NCBI RefSeq assembly: GCF_040096205.1
Contig: NZ_JBBMFD010000013.1
Coordinates: 7,989 to 71,988 of the forward strand
Direction of reading: 5' to 3'
DNA length: 64,000 nucleotides
Origin: Solibaculum_A intestinale
GTDB taxonomy: Bacteria; Bacillota; Clostridia; Oscillospirales; Acutalibacteraceae
Part shown: positions 56,179 to 64,000 of the stretch, piece after piece
Position numbering within the stretch: the stretch's first letter is position 1
Layout of the letters: every line of letters starts with the position of its first letter
The notes under the pieces: generated by a model
What the model saw: only the letters and a program-made list of their open reading frames with translations
Databases searched by the model: none
What the model was told of the DNA's origin: nothing
Program-made: the position numbers and the translations under genes

Positions 56179-57153
56179 TTAAAATTCGTTCCATTCGGGG
56201 TTTGCCTCGGTGGGCGCCCCGAAATCCGCCGCCATCCCGAGCTTGGAAAGCAGCTCGTGGGCGGCGTTGTAGCCCATTTTTTTCTGGCGGTTGTTCATGG
56301 CGGCCACCTCGATGATAATGGCCAGATTCCGTCCGGGTTTTACCGGAATGGTGAGCATAGGCACCCGAATGCCGAGGATCTCGGTCTGCTCGCTGTCCAT
56401 TCCCATCCGGTCGTAGACCTTCGAGCTGTCCCACTGCTCCATCTGAATAACCATGTCGATTTTCTCGGTTACCTTAACCGCACCCATACCGAAGATGCGG
56501 CGGGCGTTGATGATGCCTACACCCCGCAGTTCAATAAAATGGCGGATATTTTCCGGAGAGGAGCCCACCAGCGACCGGCTGGATACCCGGCGGATTTCCA
56601 CCGCGTCGTCCGCAATCAGCCGGTGGCCCCGCTTGACCAGCTCAATGGCCGTTTCGCTCTTGCCCACGCCGCTTTCCCCTAAGAGAAGGATGCCTTCGCC
56701 GTACACCTCTACCAGTACCCCGTGGCGGGTGATGCGGGGCGCGAGCTGGACGTTTAAATAAGAAATCAGGCTGGCGATGAAAGCGGAGGTTCCGTCCGCC
56801 GTGCGGCAGACCGGCACGCCGTACCGGGGCGCCAAGGACAGAATTTCCGGGAACGGCTCCAGCCCCCGGGTCAGAATCACAATGGGCGGCTTGCGGGAGA
56901 GAAGCGTTTCGATGAGGGATACCCGTTTTTTCTCCTCCAGCTGGTCGAGAAACGCGAATTCGCTTTTTCCGATGACCTGGATGCGGGTGTTGTCAAAATA
57001 TTCGTAGAAGCCGGTAAGCTGCAAACCGGGACGGTTGATGTCGCTGGAAGTGACAAGCAGCTCCTGCGGATCCCCCGGCAGAAACAGCGTCTCCAAGGAG
57101 AATTCCTTGATGATCTTATTCAGATTGACCGAAAAGGTGCCAGCCAAATGCAT
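56179..57153 (-). CDS. hprK: HPr kinase/phosphorylase
   Basis: Phosphorylates or dephosphorylates HPr at serine 46, the switch of carbon catabolite control in Gram-positive bacteria. The 324 residues contain a conserved N-domain, RHGVLVEVYG near 143-152, Walker A GESGVGKSE at 159-167, the RLIADDAVEI motif, and the family signature ELRGVGIINARRIFG. Several ATGs stand in a row; I take 57153 because GGAAAAGAGG lies upstream, while the ATG at 57168 would leave a leader of about 15 bases without a binding site. Divergent from the glycosyltransferase gene. Confidence 0.95.
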   Translation of the reverse strand: MHLAGTFSVNLNKIIKEFSLETLFLPGDPQELLVTSSDINRPGLQLTGFYEYFDNTRIQVIGKSEFAFLDQLEEKKRVSLIETLLSRKPPIVILTRGLEPFPEILSLAPRYGVPVCRTADGTSAFIASLISYLNVQLAPRITRHGVLVEVYGEGILLLGESGVGKSETAIELVKRGHRLIADDAVEIRRVSSRSLVGSSPENIRHFIELRGVGIINARRIFGMGAVKVTEKIDMVIQMEQWDSSKVYDRMGMDSEQTEILGIRVPMLTIPVKPGRNLAIIIEVAAMNNRQKKMGYNAAHELLSKLGMAADFGAPTEANPEWNEF

Positions 57154-57189
57154 CATCCTCTTTTCCATTTGGTTTATAGGGACAAGCCT

Positions 57190-57218
57190 ATTATACCGCA
57201 TTCTTTCGGTTCTGCCAA
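57190..57218 (-). promoter_or_regulatory. Promoter of hprK
   Basis: Minus strand: TTGGCA (57213-57218), 17-base spacer, perfect TATAAT (57190-57195). Confidence 0.75.
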
Positions 57219-57265
57219 TAGTACGTGAAAATTCGGCGAAGCGGAGGGAAAAGACAAGTTTTTCT

Positions 57266-57293
57266 TTGAATGCGCGGCAAACTATGGTACAAT
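57266..57293 (+). promoter_or_regulatory. Promoter of the glycosyltransferase gene
   Basis: TTGAAT (57266-57271), 16-base spacer, TACAAT (57288-57293) preceded by TGG (extended -10). Leader about 130 bases. Confidence 0.6.
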
Positions 57294-57427
57294 AAAACAT
57301 ACAGAGTGAAACAAACGCTGCAACCGGTTCGCAGGGACTGGATCAGATCGGGCGTCAAAAGGAAAGGCCGGGGAACGCTTGTGTTTTCGTTTTGCCGGCG
57401 CCTAAAAACGCGGAATAGGGAGGAACT

Positions 57428-58603
57428 ATGAGAATTGCATTGTTTGCCGAGACCTATCTGCCGTATATCAACGGCGTGGTCACCCACGTAAAAGTGCTCA
57501 AAGACGGGCTGACGGCATTGGGGCATCAGGTAATGATCGTGACCACCGATCCCAAGGCCAAGAAGCATTATCTCAAGGACGGGGTTCTCCACTGCCCGGC
57601 TCACAGCTTTAAGAAGAAGGAACTGTACGGATACAGTGTTTCAAGCCTATACAGCCGAGTACGTATGAAATATTTGAAGGCGTTTCGTCCGGATGTGCTG
57701 CATATGCACCAGGAATTCAGCATGGGAATTTTCGCGGCCTACGCCGCCAAGCGCCTGAAAAAGCCGTTGGTATACACGCTGCACACCATGTATGACGAGT
57801 ATATCTTCTACATTGCGCCCGACCTGTTTGTGCCGGCCATGCGCAGCGTATCCCACGGGTACGCCCACATCTTGGCCAGGCAGGCGGACGCCATTACCAG
57901 CCCTTCCGCCAAGGCCAAGGAGTTTTTGGAAAAATGTCATGTGAAGAAGCCGGTGGAGATCATCCCCAACAGCATTGATTACGAGGAGTTTGACCCGGAC
58001 CGGTTTTCGCCTGAGCAGATTGCAGGTATCCGCGAGAAGCTCGCAATCCCCGAAGAGGCCACGGCAGGCGTTTTCGTGGGCCGTTTGGGACGGGAGAAGA
58101 GCGTGCACCTGCTTCTCGACTATTGGGCGGAGTATTTCAAAAAAGACGATGCGCTTCGTCTGGTCATCATCGGTGACGGGCCGGAGCAGGAGCCTCTTAA
58201 AAAGCAGGCAAACGAGCTGGGCATCGGGGACCGGGTGACCTTTACCGGAAGCATCCCTCATGAGCAGGTCCCGCCCTATTTTATGGCGTGTGACTTTTTT
58301 ATCACCGCGTCCATCACCGAGATGATGTCCATTTCCATGCTCGAAGGGATGGCCTCCGGCCTGCCTGCGGTGCTGCGGTTCGACCCGCTCAACGCCGGCC
58401 AGGTCCAGGAAGGGGTCAACGGTTTTACCTATCGAAACCCGGAGCAGATGGCCGAAATTGTCCGTAAGCTGGCGGGCATGTCCTTAGAGGAAAAGCGGGA
58501 GATGCGCGCGCAGGTGCGCGAAAGCGTCAAGGACAAGGGTGCTAAAGACCTGGCGAACTACATGCTGGGCGTCTATTCCAGGGTCACAGGAATCCCGGTG
58601 TAA
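57428..58603 (+). CDS. Glycosyltransferase family 4 (diacylglycerol glucosyltransferase-like)
   Basis: A 391-residue GT-B enzyme. The N-terminal domain begins RIALFAETYLPYINGVVTHV, a start seen in the lipid glucosyltransferases that make mono- and diglucosyldiacylglycerol, and continues HMHQEFSMGIFAAYAA. The C-terminal domain has VFVGRLGREKSVHLLL, IIGDGPEQEPL, and the nucleotide-sugar EX7E-like segment SITEMMSISMLEGMASGLP. It may anchor glycolipid or lipoteichoic acid synthesis at the membrane; the acceptor is inferred from family resemblance only. AGGGAGG precedes the ATG. Single gene, divergent from hprK. Confidence 0.88.
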   Translation: MRIALFAETYLPYINGVVTHVKVLKDGLTALGHQVMIVTTDPKAKKHYLKDGVLHCPAHSFKKKELYGYSVSSLYSRVRMKYLKAFRPDVLHMHQEFSMGIFAAYAAKRLKKPLVYTLHTMYDEYIFYIAPDLFVPAMRSVSHGYAHILARQADAITSPSAKAKEFLEKCHVKKPVEIIPNSIDYEEFDPDRFSPEQIAGIREKLAIPEEATAGVFVGRLGREKSVHLLLDYWAEYFKKDDALRLVIIGDGPEQEPLKKQANELGIGDRVTFTGSIPHEQVPPYFMACDFFITASITEMMSISMLEGMASGLPAVLRFDPLNAGQVQEGVNGFTYRNPEQMAEIVRKLAGMSLEEKREMRAQVRESVKDKGAKDLANYMLGVYSRVTGIPV

Positions 58604-58752
58604 CCTCGGCTGCCCGCTGTATCGTTTTGTATCCCGCAAAGGAACAGCCAGTTCATTGCCGTGCCGCCTGCTTATTTAGGCGAAGACGCCGCAACGCAGA
58701 GATGCGGTATGTTACGCGGCTGCTGACGTCCTGTTTCCCATTGGAATCGAAG

Positions 58753-58802
58753 AAGGCCCCTGCGCGAAAGCCATTTGCTTTCGCGCAGGGGCCTTTTGTT
58801 TT
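58753..58802 (+). terminator. Terminator after the glycosyltransferase gene
   Basis: 19-bp perfect stem (58753-58771 with 58777-58795), 5-base loop, then TTGTTTT. About 150 bases after the gene; it also lies opposite the end of nif3. Confidence 0.85.
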
Positions 58803-58824
58803 GCGAATCCCGTCTTTTTCCGCC

Positions 58825-59925
58825 TTACCGTGAGGATGTCCAGTACCGGGCTGGGTCCCCAAAAACCGCCGACTTGTGGAAGGCCACCTGGGGGAACCGG
58901 GCGGCCAGCCGACTACACAGCGGCTCCACCACCACGTCTTCCGTGGAAAAGTGCCCTGCGTCCACCAGGGTCATACCCGCCTCCATCGCCTCCAGAAGCT
59001 GATGGTGCTTTACGTCCCCCGTTACCAGCGCGTCCGCGCCCACGGCGGCGGCTTTCGCAACGGCGTCTCCGCCAGCGCCGCCCAACACCGCCACCCGCCT
59101 GACCGGCCGCCGTCCCGGCACATACCGCAGACCGCCGCAGCGCAGGCATTCGCCCACGTAGCCCGCGAATTCCTCCGGCTGCTGTTCCGAGTCCAGAAAC
59201 CCGATGAGACCCAACGAATCCGAATCCGCCAAAGCGGTCGTTTCGAAAACGTCGAAAGCCGGCTCCTCATAAGGGTGCGCCTTTCGCATGGCGCCAAGAA
59301 CCGCCTCCACCTTGGAGGGCGGGCAGATCATTTCCAGCCGGTCCTCTTTTGCATACTCCCATTCGCCCGGCTTGCCCAAAAAGGGCTTTGCTTCGTCCAG
59401 CGGCAAAAAACGGCCCTCTCCGGGAGACACGAAGGCGCACCCGGCGTAGTTGCCCAAAGTGCCCGCCCCTGCCTCTTTCATGGCAGAATGGATACGGTTG
59501 GTATATTCATGGGGACAAAATACGACTAGTTTCCTATAAAACCGGGTATTTTCCCGCACAAAGGGCCTTTGGTCGGTTAGTCCCAGCCGGTCGGCTAGGC
59601 AGTGGTTAACGCCTTCGGCCGCTAAGTCCAAACTGGTATGGGCGCAGATGGCGCCGATTCCCGCCGCGGCCAGCTGATAGGAAATGCTGTCCGCCAAAAA
59701 GGTTTTGGCCGGATGGAACAGGACCGGATGATGGCTGACGATGAGCTGGGCGCCTTCGTCTTTCGCTTCTTTTACCACAGCCTTAGTAACGTCCAGCGTC
59801 ACCACCGCCTTGGTGACCGGGGCGTCCGGGTCTCCCACCAAAAGGCCGCTGTTGTCCCAGCTTTCCTGGTGGGAAAAGGGCGCGAATTCGTCGATGGCGG
59901 CAAAAATGTTGCGGATGGTGGTCAT
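58825..59925 (-). CDS. Nif3-like dinuclear metal-binding protein
   Basis: A 366-residue member of the Nif3/YqfO family (often labelled GTP cyclohydrolase 1 type 2 homologue). The metal-binding halves are at the ends: ESWDNSGLLVGD near residue 20 with ISHHPVLFHPAKTF near 63, and VTGDVKHHQLLEAMEAG and DAGHFSTE near the C-terminus. The middle (about 130-230) is the PII-like insertion of the long form. Its activity is unresolved. Overlaps trmK by four bases, a pairing conserved in Gram-positives. Confidence 0.92.
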   Translation of the reverse strand: MTTIRNIFAAIDEFAPFSHQESWDNSGLLVGDPDAPVTKAVVTLDVTKAVVKEAKDEGAQLIVSHHPVLFHPAKTFLADSISYQLAAAGIGAICAHTSLDLAAEGVNHCLADRLGLTDQRPFVRENTRFYRKLVVFCPHEYTNRIHSAMKEAGAGTLGNYAGCAFVSPGEGRFLPLDEAKPFLGKPGEWEYAKEDRLEMICPPSKVEAVLGAMRKAHPYEEPAFDVFETTALADSDSLGLIGFLDSEQQPEEFAGYVGECLRCGGLRYVPGRRPVRRVAVLGGAGGDAVAKAAAVGADALVTGDVKHHQLLEAMEAGMTLVDAGHFSTEDVVVEPLCSRLAARFPQVAFHKSAVFGDPARYWTSSR

Positions 59926-60632
59926 AGGGATGCCTCCTTTTGCTTTAGGTCCAGGGCGGCGGCCTTCTCCGCCAGCGCATGGATGACCTGGTCGATGCGC
60001 TCGCTCTCCTCAGGGGAAAAGCCGGCCTTGCGTTTGGCGAGCAGCGCTGCCTGGCGGGTGAGATAAGCAGGGGTGTAGGGAGAGACGCTTTCCCCCAGCC
60101 GCCCCAGATAGCATTCTTCCAGGGAAGGGGAGAGGGCGCGCCCGGCAAAGGCCGCCAGCATCACTGTATAAAGCCGTCCGCCGTCTAACACCGTTTCTTC
60201 CCGTATGAGGTCGAACCCGTTCTTGTACAGAAAAGCGCGCAGCTTTTCCGGATGGCTCATGGGCTGCAATACGAGCTGTAACGCCTCATCCTGCACCCAG
60301 GGTGCACGCCCAAGAATGGAGGCAATCAGTTCCCCGCCCATCCCGGCGATCACAATGTCGTCCACCTCGTCCCGCTTCAGAGCGGCGAGACCGTCGGACA
60401 GGCGCAGCTCCACCAGGTCTGCCGCCCGGTAGGTGTCCGCCGTTTCCCGGGCCCGGGCCAGGGGGCCGGCGTTTATGTCCGCCGCGATGGCGTGGGGACA
60501 AATTTGGCGGCGCGTCAGCCACACCGGCAGATACCCATGGTCGGTGCCGATGTCGGCCACCCGGCTGCCCGGGCGGACGAACGCGGCGCACTGACGCAGC
60601 CTGGGGCCCAGGGAAAAGGGATGCTCTCTCAT
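59922..60632 (-). CDS. trmK: tRNA (adenine(22)-N(1))-methyltransferase TrmK
   Basis: Methylates A22 in tRNA using S-adenosylmethionine. The 236 residues have the class I methyltransferase start GPRLRQCAAFV followed by VADIGTDHGYLPVWL (SAM motif I, about residues 25-39), and the family's IVIAGMGGELIASIL near 90-104. LQPMSHPEKLRAFL is also characteristic. Overlaps nif3 downstream and the MFS gene upstream. Confidence 0.93.
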   Translation of the reverse strand: MREHPFSLGPRLRQCAAFVRPGSRVADIGTDHGYLPVWLTRRQICPHAIAADINAGPLARARETADTYRAADLVELRLSDGLAALKRDEVDDIVIAGMGGELIASILGRAPWVQDEALQLVLQPMSHPEKLRAFLYKNGFDLIREETVLDGGRLYTVMLAAFAGRALSPSLEECYLGRLGESVSPYTPAYLTRQAALLAKRKAGFSPEESERIDQVIHALAEKAAALDLKQKEASL

Positions 60633-61885
60633 GCCGTTTCCTCCTTTGGCTTGCGCAGCATCTTGACGGCCACATGGCCCAAAAACGCAGTGCCGTACTG
60701 GGCCGCCGTCATAACCAAAACCGCCGCTGCGTACAAGGTCAGGTCCACCGGCAGCATCAGGGAAATCAGAATGCCGATGGCCCGTCCGCCGTTTAGGATA
60801 ATGTCCTTAATGGCGAAGATTTCCTGGCGTTTGTCATACGCTTGTGGCACTTGCTCCACCGACGCGATGAAGATGCTGGTGGTGGGGGTAATCATGAACT
60901 GAACCAAAAACGCATTGATCAGGTTATAGGCGAGGACCACGTACAGGTTGGTGGCCAGCAGCAGGATCACCGAGAAGCCCACCATAATCGTGGTGGCCAG
61001 CACCAGCAGCCGAATGCGGTTTTGCGGGTGCATAAAGCGGCCGATGACCACAAAGGCAACCACCGATCCTACGCCGGTCAGGAAGGTGGAAAACCCCACC
61101 AGCGCTTCGCTGGGCTGCATGTAAAAGAGGAACACCGGGATGATATAGGTGAAAATCCCCTCCCGCAGCCCTCGGCAGAACTTGACCGCGATGGGCAGGG
61201 AAAGCCGCTTTTCCCTGGCTACCAGCTTAATGGCCGTCAGGTAGTGAAACGATTTGTTGCGCGACGGGGGCGCTTTTACAAAGAAAGTGCAGACCATCGT
61301 CAGAATGGAGACGCCGAAGGAAATGCCGAAGATGACGAAGTAGCCCACGTTTCCGGGCAGGGAGGAAATAAGAAAGCCTGAGGTCATGGGCACCACCAGG
61401 TTGATGACGGCCAGCACGATGCCGAACACCGACAGAGCCTGGTCCCGGTTGGCGTCCTTGGTGGTGTCGGTGAGCAGGTTATAATACCCCAGCCAGTAGA
61501 ACACGCCGCCCAGGCCGTTTAAGAGGCCCACCAGAATGACATAGTTGCTGCTGGCGTCTCCCATGAACAGCACGAACGCGTACTCCAGGTTGTAGGCGAT
61601 GACGCCCAAAATGACCACGGTGCGCGGAGAGGTTTTGCTGCAGATGGGGGCGGCGATGTTCATAAAAACCATGGCGGTAAGGATGTTGAACAGGTTAAAG
61701 AGAATACTCGCGCGCATGTCGCCGGTGTTCTTCATAAAGAAGGTGTTGATGAAAACGGAGGAAAGGGTGGTGAAGAACAGAAAGCTGATGTGAACGGCGG
61801 CAAAGCGCTTAAAGTCCCTGGAGCCTTTCAGGTCTCCGAACAGGGAAAAGCCGGAAAGCCGGCGAAAAAGCGGACGAAGGTCCAT
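60629..61885 (-). CDS. MFS transporter
   Basis: A 418-residue major facilitator superfamily protein with about 12 hydrophobic helices, starting near residue 26 (FAAVHISFLFFTTLSSVFI). Substrate unknown; the central loop (VKAPPSRNKSFHYLTAIKL) is cytoplasmic. I start at 61885, with GGAGG 10 bases upstream; the longer frame reaches into the preceding hairpin. It overlaps trmK by four bases, which is unusual for a transporter and suggests a shared transcript rather than shared function. Confidence 0.85.
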   Translation of the reverse strand: MDLRPLFRRLSGFSLFGDLKGSRDFKRFAAVHISFLFFTTLSSVFINTFFMKNTGDMRASILFNLFNILTAMVFMNIAAPICSKTSPRTVVILGVIAYNLEYAFVLFMGDASSNYVILVGLLNGLGGVFYWLGYYNLLTDTTKDANRDQALSVFGIVLAVINLVVPMTSGFLISSLPGNVGYFVIFGISFGVSILTMVCTFFVKAPPSRNKSFHYLTAIKLVAREKRLSLPIAVKFCRGLREGIFTYIIPVFLFYMQPSEALVGFSTFLTGVGSVVAFVVIGRFMHPQNRIRLLVLATTIMVGFSVILLLATNLYVVLAYNLINAFLVQFMITPTTSIFIASVEQVPQAYDKRQEIFAIKDIILNGGRAIGILISLMLPVDLTLYAAAVLVMTAAQYGTAFLGHVAVKMLRKPKEETA

Positions 61886-61940
61886 GAGCAAAAATCCTCC
61901 ATGCATATGTAAAATGGTTGAACAGTACCGGATAGAAACA

Positions 61941-61964
61941 CCGCCCGGCAAAACGGCCGGGCGG
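61941..61964 (-). terminator. Hairpin after the DUF1858 gene
   Basis: 9-bp perfect stem (61941-61949 with 61956-61964). On the minus strand only TGTTTCT follows, so it is a weak terminator before the MFS gene. Confidence 0.5.
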
Positions 61965-61992
61965 AAAAACATATTTTAGGAAAGACGCGCGG

Positions 61993-62196
61993 TTATTTGC
62001 CCGCAAGATGGGCGTTGATCTTTCTGACCAGCTCGTCCGCATCCACCCCGTGGACCTGGCAGGCTTCCTCCACCGATTCCCCTCTGGAAGCCGGGCAGCC
62101 TAGGCAATGCATACCCATTTCCAGGAAGAAAGGGGCCGTGCTCTCGTCCATATCCAGGATATCGCCGATAACGGTGTCTTTGGTAATCTGTGTCAT
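61993..62196 (-). CDS. DUF1858 (hybrid-cluster-associated disulfide) domain protein
   Basis: A 67-residue protein with the DUF1858 pattern: TKDTVIGDILDMDESTAPFF, then MGMHCLGCPASRGESVEEAC, holding the CxxC pair (residues about 30-33) and a third Cys. The domain occurs alone or fused to redox proteins and is thought to handle thiols or metal clusters. GGAGG lies 7 bases before the ATG at 62196; the longer frame upstream is not supported. Small stand-alone gene divergent from coaX. Confidence 0.88.
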   Translation of the reverse strand: MTQITKDTVIGDILDMDESTAPFFLEMGMHCLGCPASRGESVEEACQVHGVDADELVRKINAHLAGK

Positions 62197-62404
62197 TGCA
62201 GTTCCTCCAATTTTTGATAGAATGGTGATTTGCCTCCTCAAAAGAGGAAGCGGCCTTCTTGTTACCCGTATTATAATTCCCTTGGTCGCGCAATGCAATA
62301 CCGCAGGCGTAGTATTTTTTTGCGCAGTTTCGTCAAAACGCAAGATATCGAAAAATCGCTTTCAAAAGTCGCCAACCTTGTGAAAGTTTTTGCGTTTGCC
62401 GCCC

Positions 62405-62433
62405 TTGTCAAAAGAAGAGGAAACGGGTATACT
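62405..62433 (+). promoter_or_regulatory. Promoter of coaX
   Basis: TTGTCA (62405-62410), 17-base spacer, TATACT (62428-62433), 41 bases before the start. Confidence 0.7.
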
Positions 62434-62474
62434 ATATCCATAAAATGAGAACCAAAGGAAGCGGAGGAACGTCC

Positions 62475-63239
62475 ATGCTGCTAACCATTGACATCGGCAA
62501 TACCAACATCACACTGGGTGCCTACCGGGGTGAAACTCTGCAGTTTGAATCCCGCATGGAGACCAACCGCTTCCGTATGGAGGACCAGTACGCCATCGAG
62601 CTGCGGGATATTATTGACTTGTACGGCTTTTCGCCCACGCAGTTTCAAGGGGCCATTATCTGTTCGGTGGTCCCGGCGCTGACCTCGGTCATCGCCAGGG
62701 CGGTAGAAAAGCTGGTGGGCAAAGAGCCGCTCCTTGTGGGCCCGGGTTTGAAAACGGGGCTCAACATTCGCATTGACAATCCCGCTCAGCTGGGCGCGGA
62801 CCTGGTGGCGGGCGCGGTGGGGGCCATTGCCAAGTTCCCCTGCCCCTGCATCCTTTTTGACCTTGGCACCGCCACCACTATTTCAGTGGTAGCGAGAGAC
62901 ACCTCCTTTTTAGGCGGCATCATCATCCCCGGCGTTTACATTTCCTATAACGCCCTGACCTCCCGCACCGCCCAGCTGCCGCAGGTAAGTTTGGAGGCGC
63001 CGTCCCATGTGATCGGGAAAAACTCCATTGACTCCATGAAGTCCGGCTCCGTCTACGGTACCGCCGCCATGATCGACGGCATCTGTGAACGCATCGAGGA
63101 GGAGATCGGGGAGAAGGCTACCGTGGTGGCCACCGGCGGCATCGCCGGTGTGGTGATCCCCCATTGCAAGCGGGAAATCATCCACAGTGACAATTTGATC
63201 TTAGAAGGCCTGCGCCTGCTTTACGAGCGCAACCGGTAA
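62475..63239 (+). CDS. coaX: Type III pantothenate kinase
   Basis: Phosphorylates pantothenate in the first step of coenzyme A synthesis; this family needs a monovalent cation and is not inhibited by CoA. The 254 residues start LLTIDIGNTNITLGAY (phosphate-binding loop with catalytic Asp), followed by GADLVAGAVGAIAKF near 113 and LFDLGTATTISVV near 131. GGAGG lies 7 bases before the ATG. The ECF pantothenate-type S component follows 85 bases later. Confidence 0.95.
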   Translation: MLLTIDIGNTNITLGAYRGETLQFESRMETNRFRMEDQYAIELRDIIDLYGFSPTQFQGAIICSVVPALTSVIARAVEKLVGKEPLLVGPGLKTGLNIRIDNPAQLGADLVAGAVGAIAKFPCPCILFDLGTATTISVVARDTSFLGGIIIPGVYISYNALTSRTAQLPQVSLEAPSHVIGKNSIDSMKSGSVYGTAAMIDGICERIEEEIGEKATVVATGGIAGVVIPHCKREIIHSDNLILEGLRLLYERNR

Positions 63240-63324
63240 CCTCGCCAACAGCGCCGGAAATCGGCGTTTTGGATAAATTCGGCGCTGCATCCGCTTAGCG
63301 GAGCAGCAGCTAGGAGGAATTTCT

Positions 63325-63921
63325 ATGTCAACCGCAACCTCATCCCTGACGAAAACCCAGAGAATGGTAGGCCTTGCCATTTTCACCGCTGTAATCATCG
63401 TATTGCAGCTGGTCGCCACCTTTGTAAAAGTAGGCCCCATTTCCATCACCCTGACACTGGTTCCGATTGTGGTCGGCGCCGCCGTTTACGGAAAAGGCGC
63501 GGGCGCGTACCTGGGCGGCGTATTCAGTGTAGTCGTGCTCATCTGCTGCATCACCGGTGCGGACGCAGGTGGCGCGATGATCTGGAATGCCAACCCCTTC
63601 CTTTGCATTTTGGTCTGTATGGTTAAGGGTGTGGCCGCAGGCTTTGTGGCGGGCCTTGTCTATCGCCTGATCGCGCCCAAGAGCGTCATTGGAGGAACGG
63701 CAGTGGCCGCCGTTTTAAGCCCCATTGTGAACACCGGGATTTTCTGCCTGGGCTTGATCCTGTTTTTCCGTCCGGTTTTGATCAGCTGGGCTGGCGGAAC
63801 CGACGTGCTTTATTATATCATTTTCAGTCTCTTGGGGATCAATTTCCTGGTGGAGCTGGGCGTCAACATTGTATTAAGTCCCATTGTGGTGCGCATTCTC
63901 AAAGCGGTGAAAGCCGCCTGA
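63325..63921 (+). CDS. ECF transporter S component, probably pantothenate (PanT-like)
   Basis: A 198-residue membrane protein with five or six helices, the size of an ECF substrate-binding subunit. The N-terminal TKTQRMVGLAIFTAVIIVLQ and the SITLTLVPIVVGAAVYGKGAG segment (near 36-60) match S components. Its location directly after coaX suggests pantothenate as substrate. The ATP-binding and T subunits are not in the window and are probably the shared ECF module. TAGGAGG precedes the ATG. Confidence 0.85.
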   Translation: MSTATSSLTKTQRMVGLAIFTAVIIVLQLVATFVKVGPISITLTLVPIVVGAAVYGKGAGAYLGGVFSVVVLICCITGADAGGAMIWNANPFLCILVCMVKGVAAGFVAGLVYRLIAPKSVIGGTAVAAVLSPIVNTGIFCLGLILFFRPVLISWAGGTDVLYYIIFSLLGINFLVELGVNIVLSPIVVRILKAVKAA

Positions 63922-64000
63922 CACGTTTCTGCAAAGCGCCGGGCCGAATAGAAAAGCGGTTTCCAGCGATACGGGGAGAGAGACCGGCCGGGTTAGCCGC

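Overview
The window is a gene-dense, GC-rich bacterial chromosome segment with no rRNA, tRNA, insertion sequence, prophage or CRISPR array that I can see. Strong GGAGG-type ribosome binding sites, -35/-10 promoters with frequent extended -10 elements, HprK/P (a regulator of low-GC Gram-positives and some relatives), the YlbF and YtvI families, a class B sortase, TrmFO, TrmK and an ECF vitamin transporter point to a Bacillota member, most likely a Clostridia/Oscillospirales-type anaerobe. The taxon is inferred from gene content, not from a marker gene.

Layout. 1-2565 (minus): threonine branch, ACT-domain protein, homoserine dehydrogenase, homoserine kinase. 2911-6835 (plus): YtvI-like permease and two overlapping flavoproteins. 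6904-12140: phosphoglycerate mutase, a small conserved protein, glutamine-dependent NAD synthetase, an XRE regulator in an AT-rich gap, and TcdA. 12317-15948: secG, a PadR-controlled SEDS-like membrane protein, and a Wzz/BY-kinase-like protein. 16380-26123: infC-rpmI-rplT with a structured leader and AUU start, an RNA methyltransferase, dprA, topA, trmFO, plsX, rnc and a radical SAM protein. 26139-35636: smc, ftsY, rdgB, yhbY, nadD, yqeK, rsfS, leuS. 35925-44201: miaB, ylbF, mutS behind an unusually structured leader, thiI, and a cinA-sortase fusion. 44255-46182: preQ1-I riboswitch, queT, short queG-like gene, CBS protein. 46365-52351: an unknown membrane protein, guaA, pyrG, hisH, hisF, yjbQ. 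52469-57153 (minus): ppdK, a PHP phosphoesterase, hprK. 57428-63921: glycosyltransferase, then minus-strand nif3, trmK, MFS transporter and a DUF1858 protein, and finally coaX with a PanT-like ECF S component.

Themes. Translation and RNA modification dominate (IF3, L35, L20, TrmH-type methylase, TrmFO, MiaB, ThiI, TcdA, TrmK, the queuosine genes, RsfS, YhbY, LeuS). Cofactor supply is second (NadD, NadE, CoaX with PanT). Several genes overlap by ATGA or GTGA (topA-trmFO, rnc-radical SAM, ftsY-rdgB, yqeK-rsfS, rsfS-leuS, MFS-trmK-nif3), implying translational coupling.

The least ordinary items are: a single open frame joining CinA to a transmembrane class B sortase; a PadR-regulated SEDS (FtsW/RodA-like) protein with an N-terminal helical sensor-type domain and a substituted catalytic aspartate position; a Wzz/BY-kinase-like protein with arginine in place of the Walker A lysine; five inverted repeats packed into about 207 bases ahead of mutS; and a long hairpin in the rnc leader. 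All calls were made by reading the sequence alone; no database search was run.
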